This document shows, piece by piece, positions 34,351 through 43,340 of a stretch of DNA of 64,000 bases. The translations under genes and the position numbers were made by a program. The stretch comes from Calothrix brevissima NIES-22 (GTDB lineage Bacteria > Cyanobacteriota > Cyanobacteriia > Cyanobacteriales > Nostocaceae). The notes below the pieces were generated by a model. It saw nothing but the letters and a program-made list of their open reading frames with translations. It ran no database searches and was not told the DNA's origin. Location of the stretch: NCBI RefSeq assembly GCF_002367995.1, contig NZ_AP018207.1, positions 2,336,691 to 2,400,690 on the forward strand, written 5' to 3'. The first letter of the stretch is position 1, and each line of letters opens with the position of its first letter.

Positions 34351-36015
34351 ATGAAAAATCCTGTAATTGCAATTGGTTTAGATGCTGGCGATCCCGTCTT
34401 AATAGATAAATGGATCTCCCAAGGATATCTGAAAAATATTAGTAAACTCCGTCAACAAGCAGCTTACGCTCATCTAAGCAATACAGTTAAATATTGCGGG
34501 CAAACAACAGAATATGCTGTTACAGAAGGATTGTGGGCGCAATTTGCAACTGGGTGTAGTTCCGAGAAAATTGGCTACTGGGATGCCCTAACATATAAAC
34601 CAGAAAATTACGACATAGATTGTAATTTAGAATTTTGTGGTTACGACTACCAAGAATATGCTCCCTTTTACGCCTTAGGCGACAAATACAAAGTAGCAGT
34701 ATTTGATGTCCCCGGTACAAGAATTTCTCAGGGAGTAAATGGCATTCAAATTTTAGGATGGGGAGGACATTTTCCCTCTGCACCTAGCGCATCTATACCT
34801 CCAGAACTTTTGAGCAAAATCGCGCATCAATATGGGGAAAACCCAGTATTATACAACGATACTGGCATTTGGTGGGATAAAGATTACGTCAAATGGCTCA
34901 GACAAGCACTTCAAGAAAGCATTAGCCGTCGCACAACAATTTGTTGTGACTTACTTAAACAAGACTCCTGGGATCTGTATTTAACAGTTTTTGGCGAACC
35001 TCACACAGCCGGACACGACATATACAATTACAGCCAAGCAGATCACCCACTTTATGCGCACCTCAGTCAAAACGGCACTGTTCCCGATCCATTACTAGAA
35101 ACATATAAAAATATCGATCTAGGAATCGGAAAAATCTTAGAACAAGCACCCAAAGACGCTTATATCCTGTGTTTTTCCTTACATGGTATGGGGCCAAACT
35201 ACAGTGATATGCCAAGTGCAGTCTTTTTAGCAGAACTACTTTATCGCTATAATTTTCCAGGTAAAGTTGCTATTGCACCCGGAAATCCAGAAGTACCTCC
35301 ACCACCAATAACAACTAATCCCATTCGCAATTCTTGGTTAGGGGAAGTGTGGATGAAAAACTATGAGCCTAATCCCATTAAGCGGTTATTTAGGCCTTGG
35401 ACTCCTAGTAAGTTTTTATATGGCAATCAAAATGGTTTAGCTAGTCCTTACTCACTCCTAGAACAATCTGTGCCCTTTGGTTGGATGCCTGCTACCTGGT
35501 ATAAACCTTTGTGGCCGCAAATGAAAGCATTTGCCCTACCAACCTTTGCTAATGGACACATCCGCATCAACTTAGAGGGAAGAGAAGGAAATGGCATTGT
35601 TTCACCCTCCGAATATGAAACTATCTGCAACGAACTGACTCAAATTCTCTACCGTCTCAAGGATGCTAGAACTGGAAAACCTTTAGTTAAACAAGTGGCA
35701 CGTACTAGAAATTCGGCTACAGATAACGATCCCAAACATCCAGATTCAGATTTAATAGTTTTGTGGCACGAACAGATAACAGATGTAGTAGATAGCCCTG
35801 ATTTTGGACGTATGGGGCCTGTTACTTTCTTCCGTGCAGGTACTCACTGGAATCGAGGATTTTTCATGGCTAAAGGGCCAGGTATTACTCCTGGTTCTCA
35901 CTTGCCAAATGCTAAATCTACTGATTTAGCACCAACGATTTTAGAATTAATGGGTGCGCCAATTCCCAACTATTTTGATGGTAAATCTTTGTTAAAAATT
36001 CCAATTAATTATTAG
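34351..36015 (+). CDS. alkaline-phosphatase-superfamily phosphodiesterase-like protein
   Basis: The 554-residue protein belongs to the type I phosphodiesterase/nucleotide pyrophosphatase group. It opens VIAIGLDAGDPVLIDKWI (metal-binding Asp) and contains FSLHGMGPNYSDMPS (Asp-rich or His metal site) and GTHWNRGFFMAKGPGI. The final KSTDLAPTILELMGAPIP is the family's usual end. No signal peptide is seen, so it probably acts in the cytoplasm, perhaps on a nucleotide sugar or phosphate-modified glycan. It is 38 bp after the sugar transferase and 10 bp before the aldo/keto reductase. Confidence 0.83.
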   Translation: MKNPVIAIGLDAGDPVLIDKWISQGYLKNISKLRQQAAYAHLSNTVKYCGQTTEYAVTEGLWAQFATGCSSEKIGYWDALTYKPENYDIDCNLEFCGYDYQEYAPFYALGDKYKVAVFDVPGTRISQGVNGIQILGWGGHFPSAPSASIPPELLSKIAHQYGENPVLYNDTGIWWDKDYVKWLRQALQESISRRTTICCDLLKQDSWDLYLTVFGEPHTAGHDIYNYSQADHPLYAHLSQNGTVPDPLLETYKNIDLGIGKILEQAPKDAYILCFSLHGMGPNYSDMPSAVFLAELLYRYNFPGKVAIAPGNPEVPPPPITTNPIRNSWLGEVWMKNYEPNPIKRLFRPWTPSKFLYGNQNGLASPYSLLEQSVPFGWMPATWYKPLWPQMKAFALPTFANGHIRINLEGREGNGIVSPSEYETICNELTQILYRLKDARTGKPLVKQVARTRNSATDNDPKHPDSDLIVLWHEQITDVVDSPDFGRMGPVTFFRAGTHWNRGFFMAKGPGITPGSHLPNAKSTDLAPTILELMGAPIPNYFDGKSLLKIPINY

Positions 36016-36025
36016 GGTAAAAAAC

Positions 36026-36964
36026 ATGAAGATGAAACAACTTGGTAACACAAATGTTTATATCAGCGAGCTTTCTCTGGGCGCAATGGGACTATCTTTA
36101 GTTACTAGACCCCCAGAATCACAAGCAATTGCCACCATTCACCGCGCCCTCGACCTGGGTATTAATATCATTGATACTGCTGATTCCTATTGTATAGATG
36201 AGTCAGATAAACATCACAATGAACGCCTAATTAGCAAAGCTTTACAACATTACAATGGCGATACCAGTCATGTTTTAGTAGCTACAAAAGGTGGCTATGT
36301 TCGTCCAAAAGGTGAATGGGTATTTAACGGTAGTCCTGAACATTTACGCAAAACAATTCGCGAAAGTTTTGAAGCTCTTGGTGGTGAAAAACCAATCGAT
36401 ATTTGGCAACATCACAGACCAGACCCAAATTACACTATTGAACAGTCGCTAATTCCAGTTAAAGAAGCAGTAGCTGCAGGGATGATTCGTTTTGTTGGCT
36501 TATCTAATTATTCAGTAGAAGAAATCAAACGTGCTCGCGATTTAGTTGAAGTTGTGGCTGTGCAACATCAATTAAATCCTTGGTATCGATATCATGAATT
36601 TGATGGCGTATTAAATTATGCTCAACAAGAAAAATTAACCTTTTTGGCTTCTAGTCCCTTTGGGGGAATTCAAGGTGTGCGTCGTACCAGCGCTTTAGAA
36701 AGTCTCACAGTATTTACAGAAATAGCTGAAGCCAAAGGAATAACTGTATATAGTCTGATGCTTGCATGGTTAAGAAGTAAATCACCTTTAATAATTCCCA
36801 TTGTGGGAGCTAGTAAAGCTACTAATGTGGAAGCATCAGTAAATGCATTAAGCGTAAATCTATTACCTGAAGAAGTTAGTAGACTTGACCGTTCAGTTCC
36901 CTTTAATCATATTAAACAAAAACTGAGGTGGGTAAAAAAACAATTGCTACAACTTGTTGGCTAA
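36026..36964 (+). CDS. aldo/keto reductase
   Basis: This 312-residue (beta/alpha)8 NAD(P)H-dependent reductase carries the catalytic tetrad: Asp and Tyr in IIDTADSYCID, Lys in VLVATKGG, and His in DIWQHHRPD. The NADP-binding IIPIVGASKATNVE lies near the end. In this setting it may make a modified sugar for the polysaccharide, for example a deoxysugar or sugar alcohol; this is inferred only from position. The start ATG at 36026 follows the previous stop by 10 bp, and the spacing shows an operon. Confidence 0.9.
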   Translation: MKMKQLGNTNVYISELSLGAMGLSLVTRPPESQAIATIHRALDLGINIIDTADSYCIDESDKHHNERLISKALQHYNGDTSHVLVATKGGYVRPKGEWVFNGSPEHLRKTIRESFEALGGEKPIDIWQHHRPDPNYTIEQSLIPVKEAVAAGMIRFVGLSNYSVEEIKRARDLVEVVAVQHQLNPWYRYHEFDGVLNYAQQEKLTFLASSPFGGIQGVRRTSALESLTVFTEIAEAKGITVYSLMLAWLRSKSPLIIPIVGASKATNVEASVNALSVNLLPEEVSRLDRSVPFNHIKQKLRWVKKQLLQLVG

Positions 36965-37026
36965 TTTAGCCTTTTATTTCATCAATATTGAACTTATTTG
37001 AGAATTTGCTCATATGAAAATAAATT

Positions 37027-38046
37027 ATGACGCCGAATAGTAACCCCGAAGTATCAGTTATCATTCCTGCATATAATACATCAAAATATATTGCTAAAGC
37101 CATAGAATCTGCTTTAGGGCAAACTCTCAAAAACATTGAAGTTATAGTTGTAGATGATGCTTCAACTGATAATACATTAGAAGTCATCGAAAGGTTTAAA
37201 GATGAAAGATTGAAAGTTATTGTTAACCAAGAAAATCTAGGTGCTGGTGGTAGTCGCAATCGCGCAATTACAGAAGCTAAAGGTAATTGGATTGCAGTTT
37301 TAGATTCAGATGATTGGTACGCACCAGAACGCCTAGAAAGACTGGTGCAAGTAGCATATCAAAAAGATGCTGATATCATTGCTGATGATTTATATCTAAT
37401 TAAAGATGGTGAAGAACATCCTTGGAGTACTCTAATTAAAGAAAGTGGAGAATCCCTATCAACAATTAAGCAAATTGAGCCACTATATTTTGTGGAAACA
37501 GATGTATATGGTAAACAAGGACTGCATTTAGGGATATCAAAACCTTTATTCAAACGTGATTTTCTGATGCAGCAAAATCTTCAATATAATTCAGATATAA
37601 AAGTGGCTGAAGATTTTTGGCTGGCTTTAACTTGTTTAGTCAGAAAAGCGCGGTTTTTTCTAGTTCCAGAACCATATTATTTCTATATGGCTCGCTCAGG
37701 TTCTTTAGTTTATACAAACAAAATAACTATTCTAACTCAGAATTGCGAAGCAACAGTAGAATTTATAGAAAAAGAGCAAATTTTGAGTAAATTACCACGG
37801 TTAGCTGATTCATTATTGGCAAATTATCGAGTTATGCAAAATTGTTTATACTATTACAAAATTGTCGAACAACTCAAGGACAGAAAATGGTTAACAGCCT
37901 TGAAAGAGATGCTATGCAATCCTGAATTTTTTTTGGATTTATGTTTACAACTTCCTGGTATTATCAATCGTCGTATTCAATTTTATCTTTTTGGTAATAA
38001 AGCAGCATATGATATTTTTAGCAGAAAAATAAAACAAATATTATAG
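37027..38046 (+). CDS. family 2 glycosyltransferase
   Basis: The 339-residue GT2 enzyme has the GT-A fold: VSVIIPAYNTSKYIAKAIES, VVDDASTDNT, NLGAGGSRNRAI, and VLDSDDWYAPERLE (the DxD metal site). A family-2 C-terminal part with several aromatic and helical segments (EDFWLALTCL holding the acidic E-D pair) follows. It adds a sugar from a nucleotide donor to the growing lipid-linked unit. It is 62 bp after the aldo/keto reductase. Confidence 0.9.
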   Translation: MTPNSNPEVSVIIPAYNTSKYIAKAIESALGQTLKNIEVIVVDDASTDNTLEVIERFKDERLKVIVNQENLGAGGSRNRAITEAKGNWIAVLDSDDWYAPERLERLVQVAYQKDADIIADDLYLIKDGEEHPWSTLIKESGESLSTIKQIEPLYFVETDVYGKQGLHLGISKPLFKRDFLMQQNLQYNSDIKVAEDFWLALTCLVRKARFFLVPEPYYFYMARSGSLVYTNKITILTQNCEATVEFIEKEQILSKLPRLADSLLANYRVMQNCLYYYKIVEQLKDRKWLTALKEMLCNPEFFLDLCLQLPGIINRRIQFYLFGNKAAYDIFSRKIKQIL

Positions 38047-38152
38047 AATCATTTATATCTGCTATTTTAAATAGCAATAAACCTGATTTTTTGATAACAG
38101 CTAGACATTTTTACTTAATCTACTCATAACAAAAGTACAAAAGGAGTCAGTA

Positions 38153-39094
38153 ATGGAACCTAGAGGAAAGAAACTAATAACTTTGTACAAAAATAACTAC
38201 CGCATCCCGCCTACTGCGGAAGTAACCGAAGAGATGATACTTCATCATTGGGAGTTAGAAAAAAATTTGACAAAAGAACTTTTAAATTCAACTCAAGAAA
38301 ACCGATGGGAAGTATTTGAAAAAGCCTATACTACTCTTTATAGTAGCTTAGAATGGCTCAATAGCTTTTCTGTAGACAGCACACCACCTGTAAGCAAATA
38401 CGAAACCTGGCTAGGAATCCTTGGTTCTCCACCCAAGAAAATTTATGAGGTTGGTTCTGGAAAGGGAGAGATGATAGCATATTTCGCTAAATGTGGGTTT
38501 GAATGCAAAGCTACAGAAATTACCAAGGAACGTGGTTCAAAACATGTAACTGATTCATCAACTAACTTAACTTGGGGTAATTCCGATGGTGTACATTTAG
38601 ACGAATTTGAACCAGCTAATTTCTATGATTTCGTCGTGTCTAATCAAGTAGTTGAACACTTTCATCCAAACGATCTAATTACCCATTTTCATAGCGTTTA
38701 TAAAATTCTTAATCAGCAGGGGAGTTTCATTTTTACTACACCACATTGTCATACAGGCCCCCATGATTTATCCTTAGTTTTTGGATATGATGAACCTCAG
38801 TGTATGCATCTGAAAGAATATACATATCATGAATTACAAGCATCTTTAAAACAAGCTGGATTTAAACGCATTTATAGTGCCGTGCCTGCTAAACTGAAGA
38901 AACTCTTATCAAAACTAGAGATGGGAAATGAAAAACAAATCAAAACAATTGGTATTTTCTACTTCCATCTGATGTTAATTGTGGAAAATATTTTGTTTAT
39001 AATCCCTAGTAAAAAACACCGCCGTGCTTTGAGTAAATTTTTGAGAAAAATTTATTTTTTTGCAGACAATATCTTCTTAATTGCTGAAAAATAA
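38153..39094 (+). CDS. SAM-dependent methyltransferase
   Basis: This 313-residue class I methyltransferase has motif I IYEVGSGKGEMIAYFAK, followed by CKATEITKERG (acidic end of strand 2), and a post-motif DFVVSNQVVEHFHPNDLITHF. GSFIFTTPHCHTGPHD then closes the fold. The C-terminal hydrophobic segment (about 265-285) may anchor it to the membrane. It probably methylates a sugar of the polysaccharide, perhaps an O-methyl cap. The ATG at 38153 follows an AAAGGAG site (38138-38145 region). Confidence 0.85.
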   Translation: MEPRGKKLITLYKNNYRIPPTAEVTEEMILHHWELEKNLTKELLNSTQENRWEVFEKAYTTLYSSLEWLNSFSVDSTPPVSKYETWLGILGSPPKKIYEVGSGKGEMIAYFAKCGFECKATEITKERGSKHVTDSSTNLTWGNSDGVHLDEFEPANFYDFVVSNQVVEHFHPNDLITHFHSVYKILNQQGSFIFTTPHCHTGPHDLSLVFGYDEPQCMHLKEYTYHELQASLKQAGFKRIYSAVPAKLKKLLSKLEMGNEKQIKTIGIFYFHLMLIVENILFIIPSKKHRRALSKFLRKIYFFADNIFLIAEK

Positions 39095-39107
39095 AATAAA
39101 TCTAGAT

Positions 39108-39156
39108 AAAAGGATGCTAAAAAAACAAACTTTTAACATCCTTTTTAGAGGATGTT
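39108..39156 (+). terminator. overlapping alternative hairpins
   Basis: AAAAGGATG (39108-39116) can pair with CATCCTTTT (39137-39145), which ends in T residues and looks like a terminator. But AACATCCT (39135-39142) can instead pair with AGGATGTT (39149-39156). The two folds exclude each other. They lie between the methyltransferase and the flippase. Confidence 0.45.
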
Positions 39157-39372
39157 AGTAAAGGAAAATTTTTGATATTATATCTGGGTTTCATGCGGTT
39201 TTTGCAGTTCGGTTCATCTACCATCCTAAGAAGTTGAAGTTTATTGTTTAGCCAAAAATATTGAATTATCGTCCGACAAGTGAATTATATGTGAACATTA
39301 AAAGTTTCTCTCACTTCGGTCTTAATCATCATTAGATTAAGCGAAAATATTGTAACTCTTACTTTTAGGCAG

Positions 39373-40806
39373 ATGGGACAATTCAAGTTAATAAAAAATA
39401 CTTTTTCATTGTTAACTAATCGTGTGGTACAGAGCATTACTACATTTTTATTAACAGCAGCTATAACTCGTACTTTAGGTGCCTATGCCTTAGGGCAATA
39501 TCTCTTGGCTTTCACTTATTATTATATCTTTGTCAACATCATTTCACTAGGTCTGAAAACCTTGTTTACAAGAGAATTATCTCGCAATCCCCAAGAAATA
39601 CCAGTTTATCTAGTGAGTGGAACTTTTCTACAACTTTTGTTGAGCATTATTGGTTATGTAGTAATGGTAGTTGTGGTGTTTATACTACCCTATAATTCTG
39701 ACACTTCGATTGTTTGCTACATATTGGGTTTAACAATCATTCCTTTTGCTCTTTCTAACATCACGGAGGCAATTTTTCAAGCTCAAGAGAGAATGAATTT
39801 AATTGCTATTTCTACAGTACCAGTATACATTATCCGTTTACTGGTAATGCTCTGGTTTATGCAGCTAAACTATGGAGTAAATTATTTAGCTGGAATATTT
39901 TTGGTTTCCGAAACCTTAATTTTTGTAATTCAGTGGATTTTAATTACACAGACAGTTACGCCGAAATGGAAGCTTCAGAAAGATTTTATCTGGCAACTCT
40001 TGAAAACAGCGCGCACATTTTTAGCTATTGATGCCGTAGGAATAGTTGCTAGTAGATTAGATATCCTGATCATCTCACTTTTAGGGAGTGAGGTTATGGT
40101 TGGTCTTTATGGTGCTATCGGACAATTGCAGCAACCCTTTATGATGATTGTCAATAGTTTATGTCTGGCTGTATTTCCCCAATTGACAAAGGCTGTAGAT
40201 AAGACTAAAGAAAATCAGCGTCAAGTCACGGAAAGTATTATTGAAATTCTCATGGCAATGTCACTACCATTCGTAGTAGGGATTTTTTTTATCGGTGGAG
40301 ATTTACTACAATTTATTTATCAAGACTCTCAATTTAGTCAAGCAACTCTAGCTCTAAATGTTAGTTCATTGGCGCTTATTTTATTTCCTATTGTTAGGAT
40401 ATTTAACTATATTATTTTAGCTAATGGCTTGGAGAAATTTAATTTAATTGAAACTAGTGTTACAACTTTTGTATCAGGTATATCAGGAGTAATATTAATT
40501 ACTCAATATAAATTATTAGGTGCAGCATTAATGGAAGTAGTTGCCATGATAACTGCTTTTTCAATACTTGCTTATGCTGTTTTTAGCCGAATCTTAATGA
40601 TAAATTTATGGAAAATCATGTTACGTCCCCTGTTGATTACTTTAGGGATAGTATTAGTATTTATAGCCTTGCAAACAGTAAACTTGAGTTTACTTTTAAA
40701 TGTGGCGATCGCGGTAACTGCCTATAGCTTGTTTGCAGCATGTTTTATGATTCAGGCTCTAGGCGGTATCAATGCTACTTGGAAAAAAATGTTTAATAAA
40801 GTTTAG
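39373..40806 (+). CDS. Wzx-type polysaccharide flippase
   Basis: The 477-residue protein has about 12-14 hydrophobic helices, in the MATE/MOP oligosaccharide-flippase family. It opens with NTFSLLTNRVVQSITTFLLT and RTLGAYALGQYLLAFTY, the usual first-helix pattern. The middle has RLDILIISLLGSEVMVGLYG. It moves the completed lipid-linked unit across the inner membrane. The 278-bp gap before it, with alternative hairpins, is the widest in the first half of the locus. The next gene begins 10 bp later. Confidence 0.92.
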   Translation: MGQFKLIKNTFSLLTNRVVQSITTFLLTAAITRTLGAYALGQYLLAFTYYYIFVNIISLGLKTLFTRELSRNPQEIPVYLVSGTFLQLLLSIIGYVVMVVVVFILPYNSDTSIVCYILGLTIIPFALSNITEAIFQAQERMNLIAISTVPVYIIRLLVMLWFMQLNYGVNYLAGIFLVSETLIFVIQWILITQTVTPKWKLQKDFIWQLLKTARTFLAIDAVGIVASRLDILIISLLGSEVMVGLYGAIGQLQQPFMMIVNSLCLAVFPQLTKAVDKTKENQRQVTESIIEILMAMSLPFVVGIFFIGGDLLQFIYQDSQFSQATLALNVSSLALILFPIVRIFNYIILANGLEKFNLIETSVTTFVSGISGVILITQYKLLGAALMEVVAMITAFSILAYAVFSRILMINLWKIMLRPLLITLGIVLVFIALQTVNLSLLLNVAIAVTAYSLFAACFMIQALGGINATWKKMFNKV

Positions 40807-40815
40807 GAGAAAATT

Positions 40816-42093
40816 ATGAAGATTATTGATTTAAAAAGGGAGCAAAAAGGTAATTTATTTCGAGTAAGCGCAACAGTAGTTTGGGAAGATCGAGATCGCG
40901 CCCCACAAGAAGTATATATCGCTACCACTAAAGAGTTTGCCCAAGATTTATCATGCAACCCCTATAGCTTTTTAATCCCTTGTACAATAGTGGCTTTTTA
41001 CTATGGAGAAAAAAGGGTTTTCATCGATGCAGAGATTTGTCCGCAGTTACTAGAAAACTTACAGACGGCGATGGCGATGCTCAAAGTCTGGTACAAACGC
41101 AGCGATCGCTCTATAATTCCCATTGAAGCCAAAATCAAACCTACTGTACCAACACCCACCATACCTAAGCAAGCAGGCATATTTTTTACAGGGGGTATTG
41201 ATACATTAGCTACCTTACGGCTGAACCGGATCAACTACCCTCTAGAGCATCCTAGATCGATTAAAGATGGACTGTTTATTTATGGTTTTTCTAACACCAC
41301 TCTAGAAAACTATGAAAAAGCTTACAAATCTTTTGATGAAATTAAAAAAGATGCTGGAATTACCTTAATACCTGTTTATACTAATCTTTACGCTTTTGTG
41401 AAAGATTTGGATGTAGAACAGTTTTGTATAGAATTCTGGAAAGATTATTATACTAGTGCTGCATTATCTGCCGTTGCCCATGCTTTTAGCAGCAGATTAG
41501 CTAGTATTGCCGTTAGTTCTAGCGATGAAATTGCTTACCTACAACCTTGGGGTACACATCCTCTGCTTGACCCTTTATATAGTAGTTATGATTTCACAAT
41601 TCGCCATGAATATATCACCCTCTCCCGATTCACTAAAACTAAGTTAGTTGCTGAATGGGATTTAGCTCTGCAAAAATTGAGAGTGTGCGATCAATTAAGC
41701 TTACCTCCAGGATATTTAAACTGTGGTGAATGTCCAAAATGCGTAGCAACAATGACTCAATTGGCTGCATTAGGCATGTTAGAAAAGGCTACAACTTTTC
41801 CTGCTAATGATATTTCCGGCGAAACGATTTTAAAAAAAGCCAATATTCAACACTTTGACGAAGAAGCTTATTATCTGGATTTGCTTGAGTTACTGGAACA
41901 ACAGAATCGTACTGAGTTAGTCATAAGTATTCAGCTTCTAAGCCGCAGATTCCGTTATAAACAATTTGTCAAAGATATAGATCAAAAGATATTTAGAGGT
42001 GCTATGTATAATAGTTATCTCAAATTTATAAGACCAAGAATTTTGAAGGATTCTCGCATTTTGGATAAAGTTAATCAAACTAAATTAGCATAG
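40816..42093 (+). CDS. PP-loop (QueC-like) ATPase-family protein, exopolysaccharide-associated
   Basis: The 425-residue protein has an N-terminal domain (1-110) that looks like a small beta-rich module. Then comes a modified PP-loop, FFTGGIDTL at 123-131, where SGGxDS is normal, followed by a QueC-like core (YTNLYAF, SSDEIAYLQPWGTHP). The Cys cluster NCGECPKC has Cys at 303, 306 and 309. QueC-type enzymes use ATP to build a nitrile on a carboxylate; related PP-loop enzymes add amides or sulfur to sugars. The role here is unknown. The gene sits between the flippase (10 bp) and a GT4. Confidence 0.7.
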   Translation: MKIIDLKREQKGNLFRVSATVVWEDRDRAPQEVYIATTKEFAQDLSCNPYSFLIPCTIVAFYYGEKRVFIDAEICPQLLENLQTAMAMLKVWYKRSDRSIIPIEAKIKPTVPTPTIPKQAGIFFTGGIDTLATLRLNRINYPLEHPRSIKDGLFIYGFSNTTLENYEKAYKSFDEIKKDAGITLIPVYTNLYAFVKDLDVEQFCIEFWKDYYTSAALSAVAHAFSSRLASIAVSSSDEIAYLQPWGTHPLLDPLYSSYDFTIRHEYITLSRFTKTKLVAEWDLALQKLRVCDQLSLPPGYLNCGECPKCVATMTQLAALGMLEKATTFPANDISGETILKKANIQHFDEEAYYLDLLELLEQQNRTELVISIQLLSRRFRYKQFVKDIDQKIFRGAMYNSYLKFIRPRILKDSRILDKVNQTKLA

Positions 42094-42179
42094 ATGTGAC
42101 TGTTAGTTAGTGTAACAATCAATTTATTTTCCAGAATTATTTATTGCTAAACCCAAATCATTATAAATCAGCATAATTT

Positions 42180-43271
42180 ATGCTCAAGATTGCCTTACTA
42201 CATTTTTGCTTTGAAGACTACACAATTGAATTAGCTAATAGTTTGGTGAAATATGTTGATTTAACGATTATTCACCCAGAAAAAGTATCTGCTGTCTGTC
42301 AAGATAATCTCGATCCTCATATCCGCACAGTTAGCTTTCCCAAACCCAGGATTCGCGATCCACGCAATCTAGCTTCCATGATGGCGATGATGCGGATTAT
42401 CAAGGAAGTGCAACCAGATGTGTTACACGTTCAAGAAACCAACGATCCTTGGTATGACTTCACATTACTGCTTAATAAGATGCCACCATTGGTGACAACT
42501 ATTCATGATGTCTTTCGTCATCCAGGCGATCGCGAAAGTGTACTTACATCCGAATATACTAAGCGTATCGCCTTCTATCGTTCCCAACAATTAATTGTTC
42601 ATACTCAATCTCTGAAAAATGCGCTGACTAAACATTTTCACCTTCCCCAACAACGAGTGAACGTGATACCGCATGGCGAACTTGGTAGCTTATATAGACG
42701 ACGCACTCCTAAGAGGAATTTCCCACGAGAGCCATACACATTGCTATTTTTTGGGCGGATTTGGCCTTATAAAGGCTTAAAATACTTACTAGAAGCACTT
42801 CCCATAGTTGCTGCCAAAATTCCTGAAGTTAAATTAATTATTGCCGGTAGAGGTGAAAATATTGAACAATACTTCCCTACGGGTTATGATGGTAACCGCA
42901 TCGACCTATTAAATGACTTTATCCCTCTGGAACAGGTGGCAGATCTGTTCCAAAGCAGTACAGTCTCGGTTTTACCCTATATCGAAGCATCTCAAAGTGG
43001 TGTGGCAGCATTGTCTTATGGGATGGGAATACCAGTTATTGCATCTGATATCGGCGGATTAAGTGAAATAGTCCGACATCAAAAAGATGGCTTTTTAGTT
43101 CCACCTGGTGATGTCCCAGCTTTGGCTGATGCGATTATTACATTATTGAGCGATCGCAATTTACAATATCAGATGCAAGCAGCCGCTAGAGAGCGCTGTC
43201 AACAAGATTTAAACTGGTCAAATATCGCCGAAAAAACTGTAGAAACATATCACAGGGCCATCAAAATGTAA
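42180..43271 (+). CDS. family 4 glycosyltransferase
   Basis: The 363-residue protein has the GT-B fold. The C-terminal half shows LLFFGRIWPYKGLKYLLEAL, VKLIIAGRGENIE, and SQSGVAALSYGMGIPVIASDIGGLSEIV, the donor-binding region with two Glu residues. The N-terminal acceptor domain contains VLHVQETNDPWYDF and TIHDVFRHPGDRE. It is a retaining transferase that uses a nucleotide-sugar donor. The distance to the PP-loop gene is 86 bp. Confidence 0.9.
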   Translation: MLKIALLHFCFEDYTIELANSLVKYVDLTIIHPEKVSAVCQDNLDPHIRTVSFPKPRIRDPRNLASMMAMMRIIKEVQPDVLHVQETNDPWYDFTLLLNKMPPLVTTIHDVFRHPGDRESVLTSEYTKRIAFYRSQQLIVHTQSLKNALTKHFHLPQQRVNVIPHGELGSLYRRRTPKRNFPREPYTLLFFGRIWPYKGLKYLLEALPIVAAKIPEVKLIIAGRGENIEQYFPTGYDGNRIDLLNDFIPLEQVADLFQSSTVSVLPYIEASQSGVAALSYGMGIPVIASDIGGLSEIVRHQKDGFLVPPGDVPALADAIITLLSDRNLQYQMQAAARERCQQDLNWSNIAEKTVETYHRAIKM

Positions 43272-43340
43272 ATAAATCAACATTCCAGCCTTCCTAATGT
43301 GGATGTAGCTGACTTTTACACATTAAAGGAGTTTACTCTT

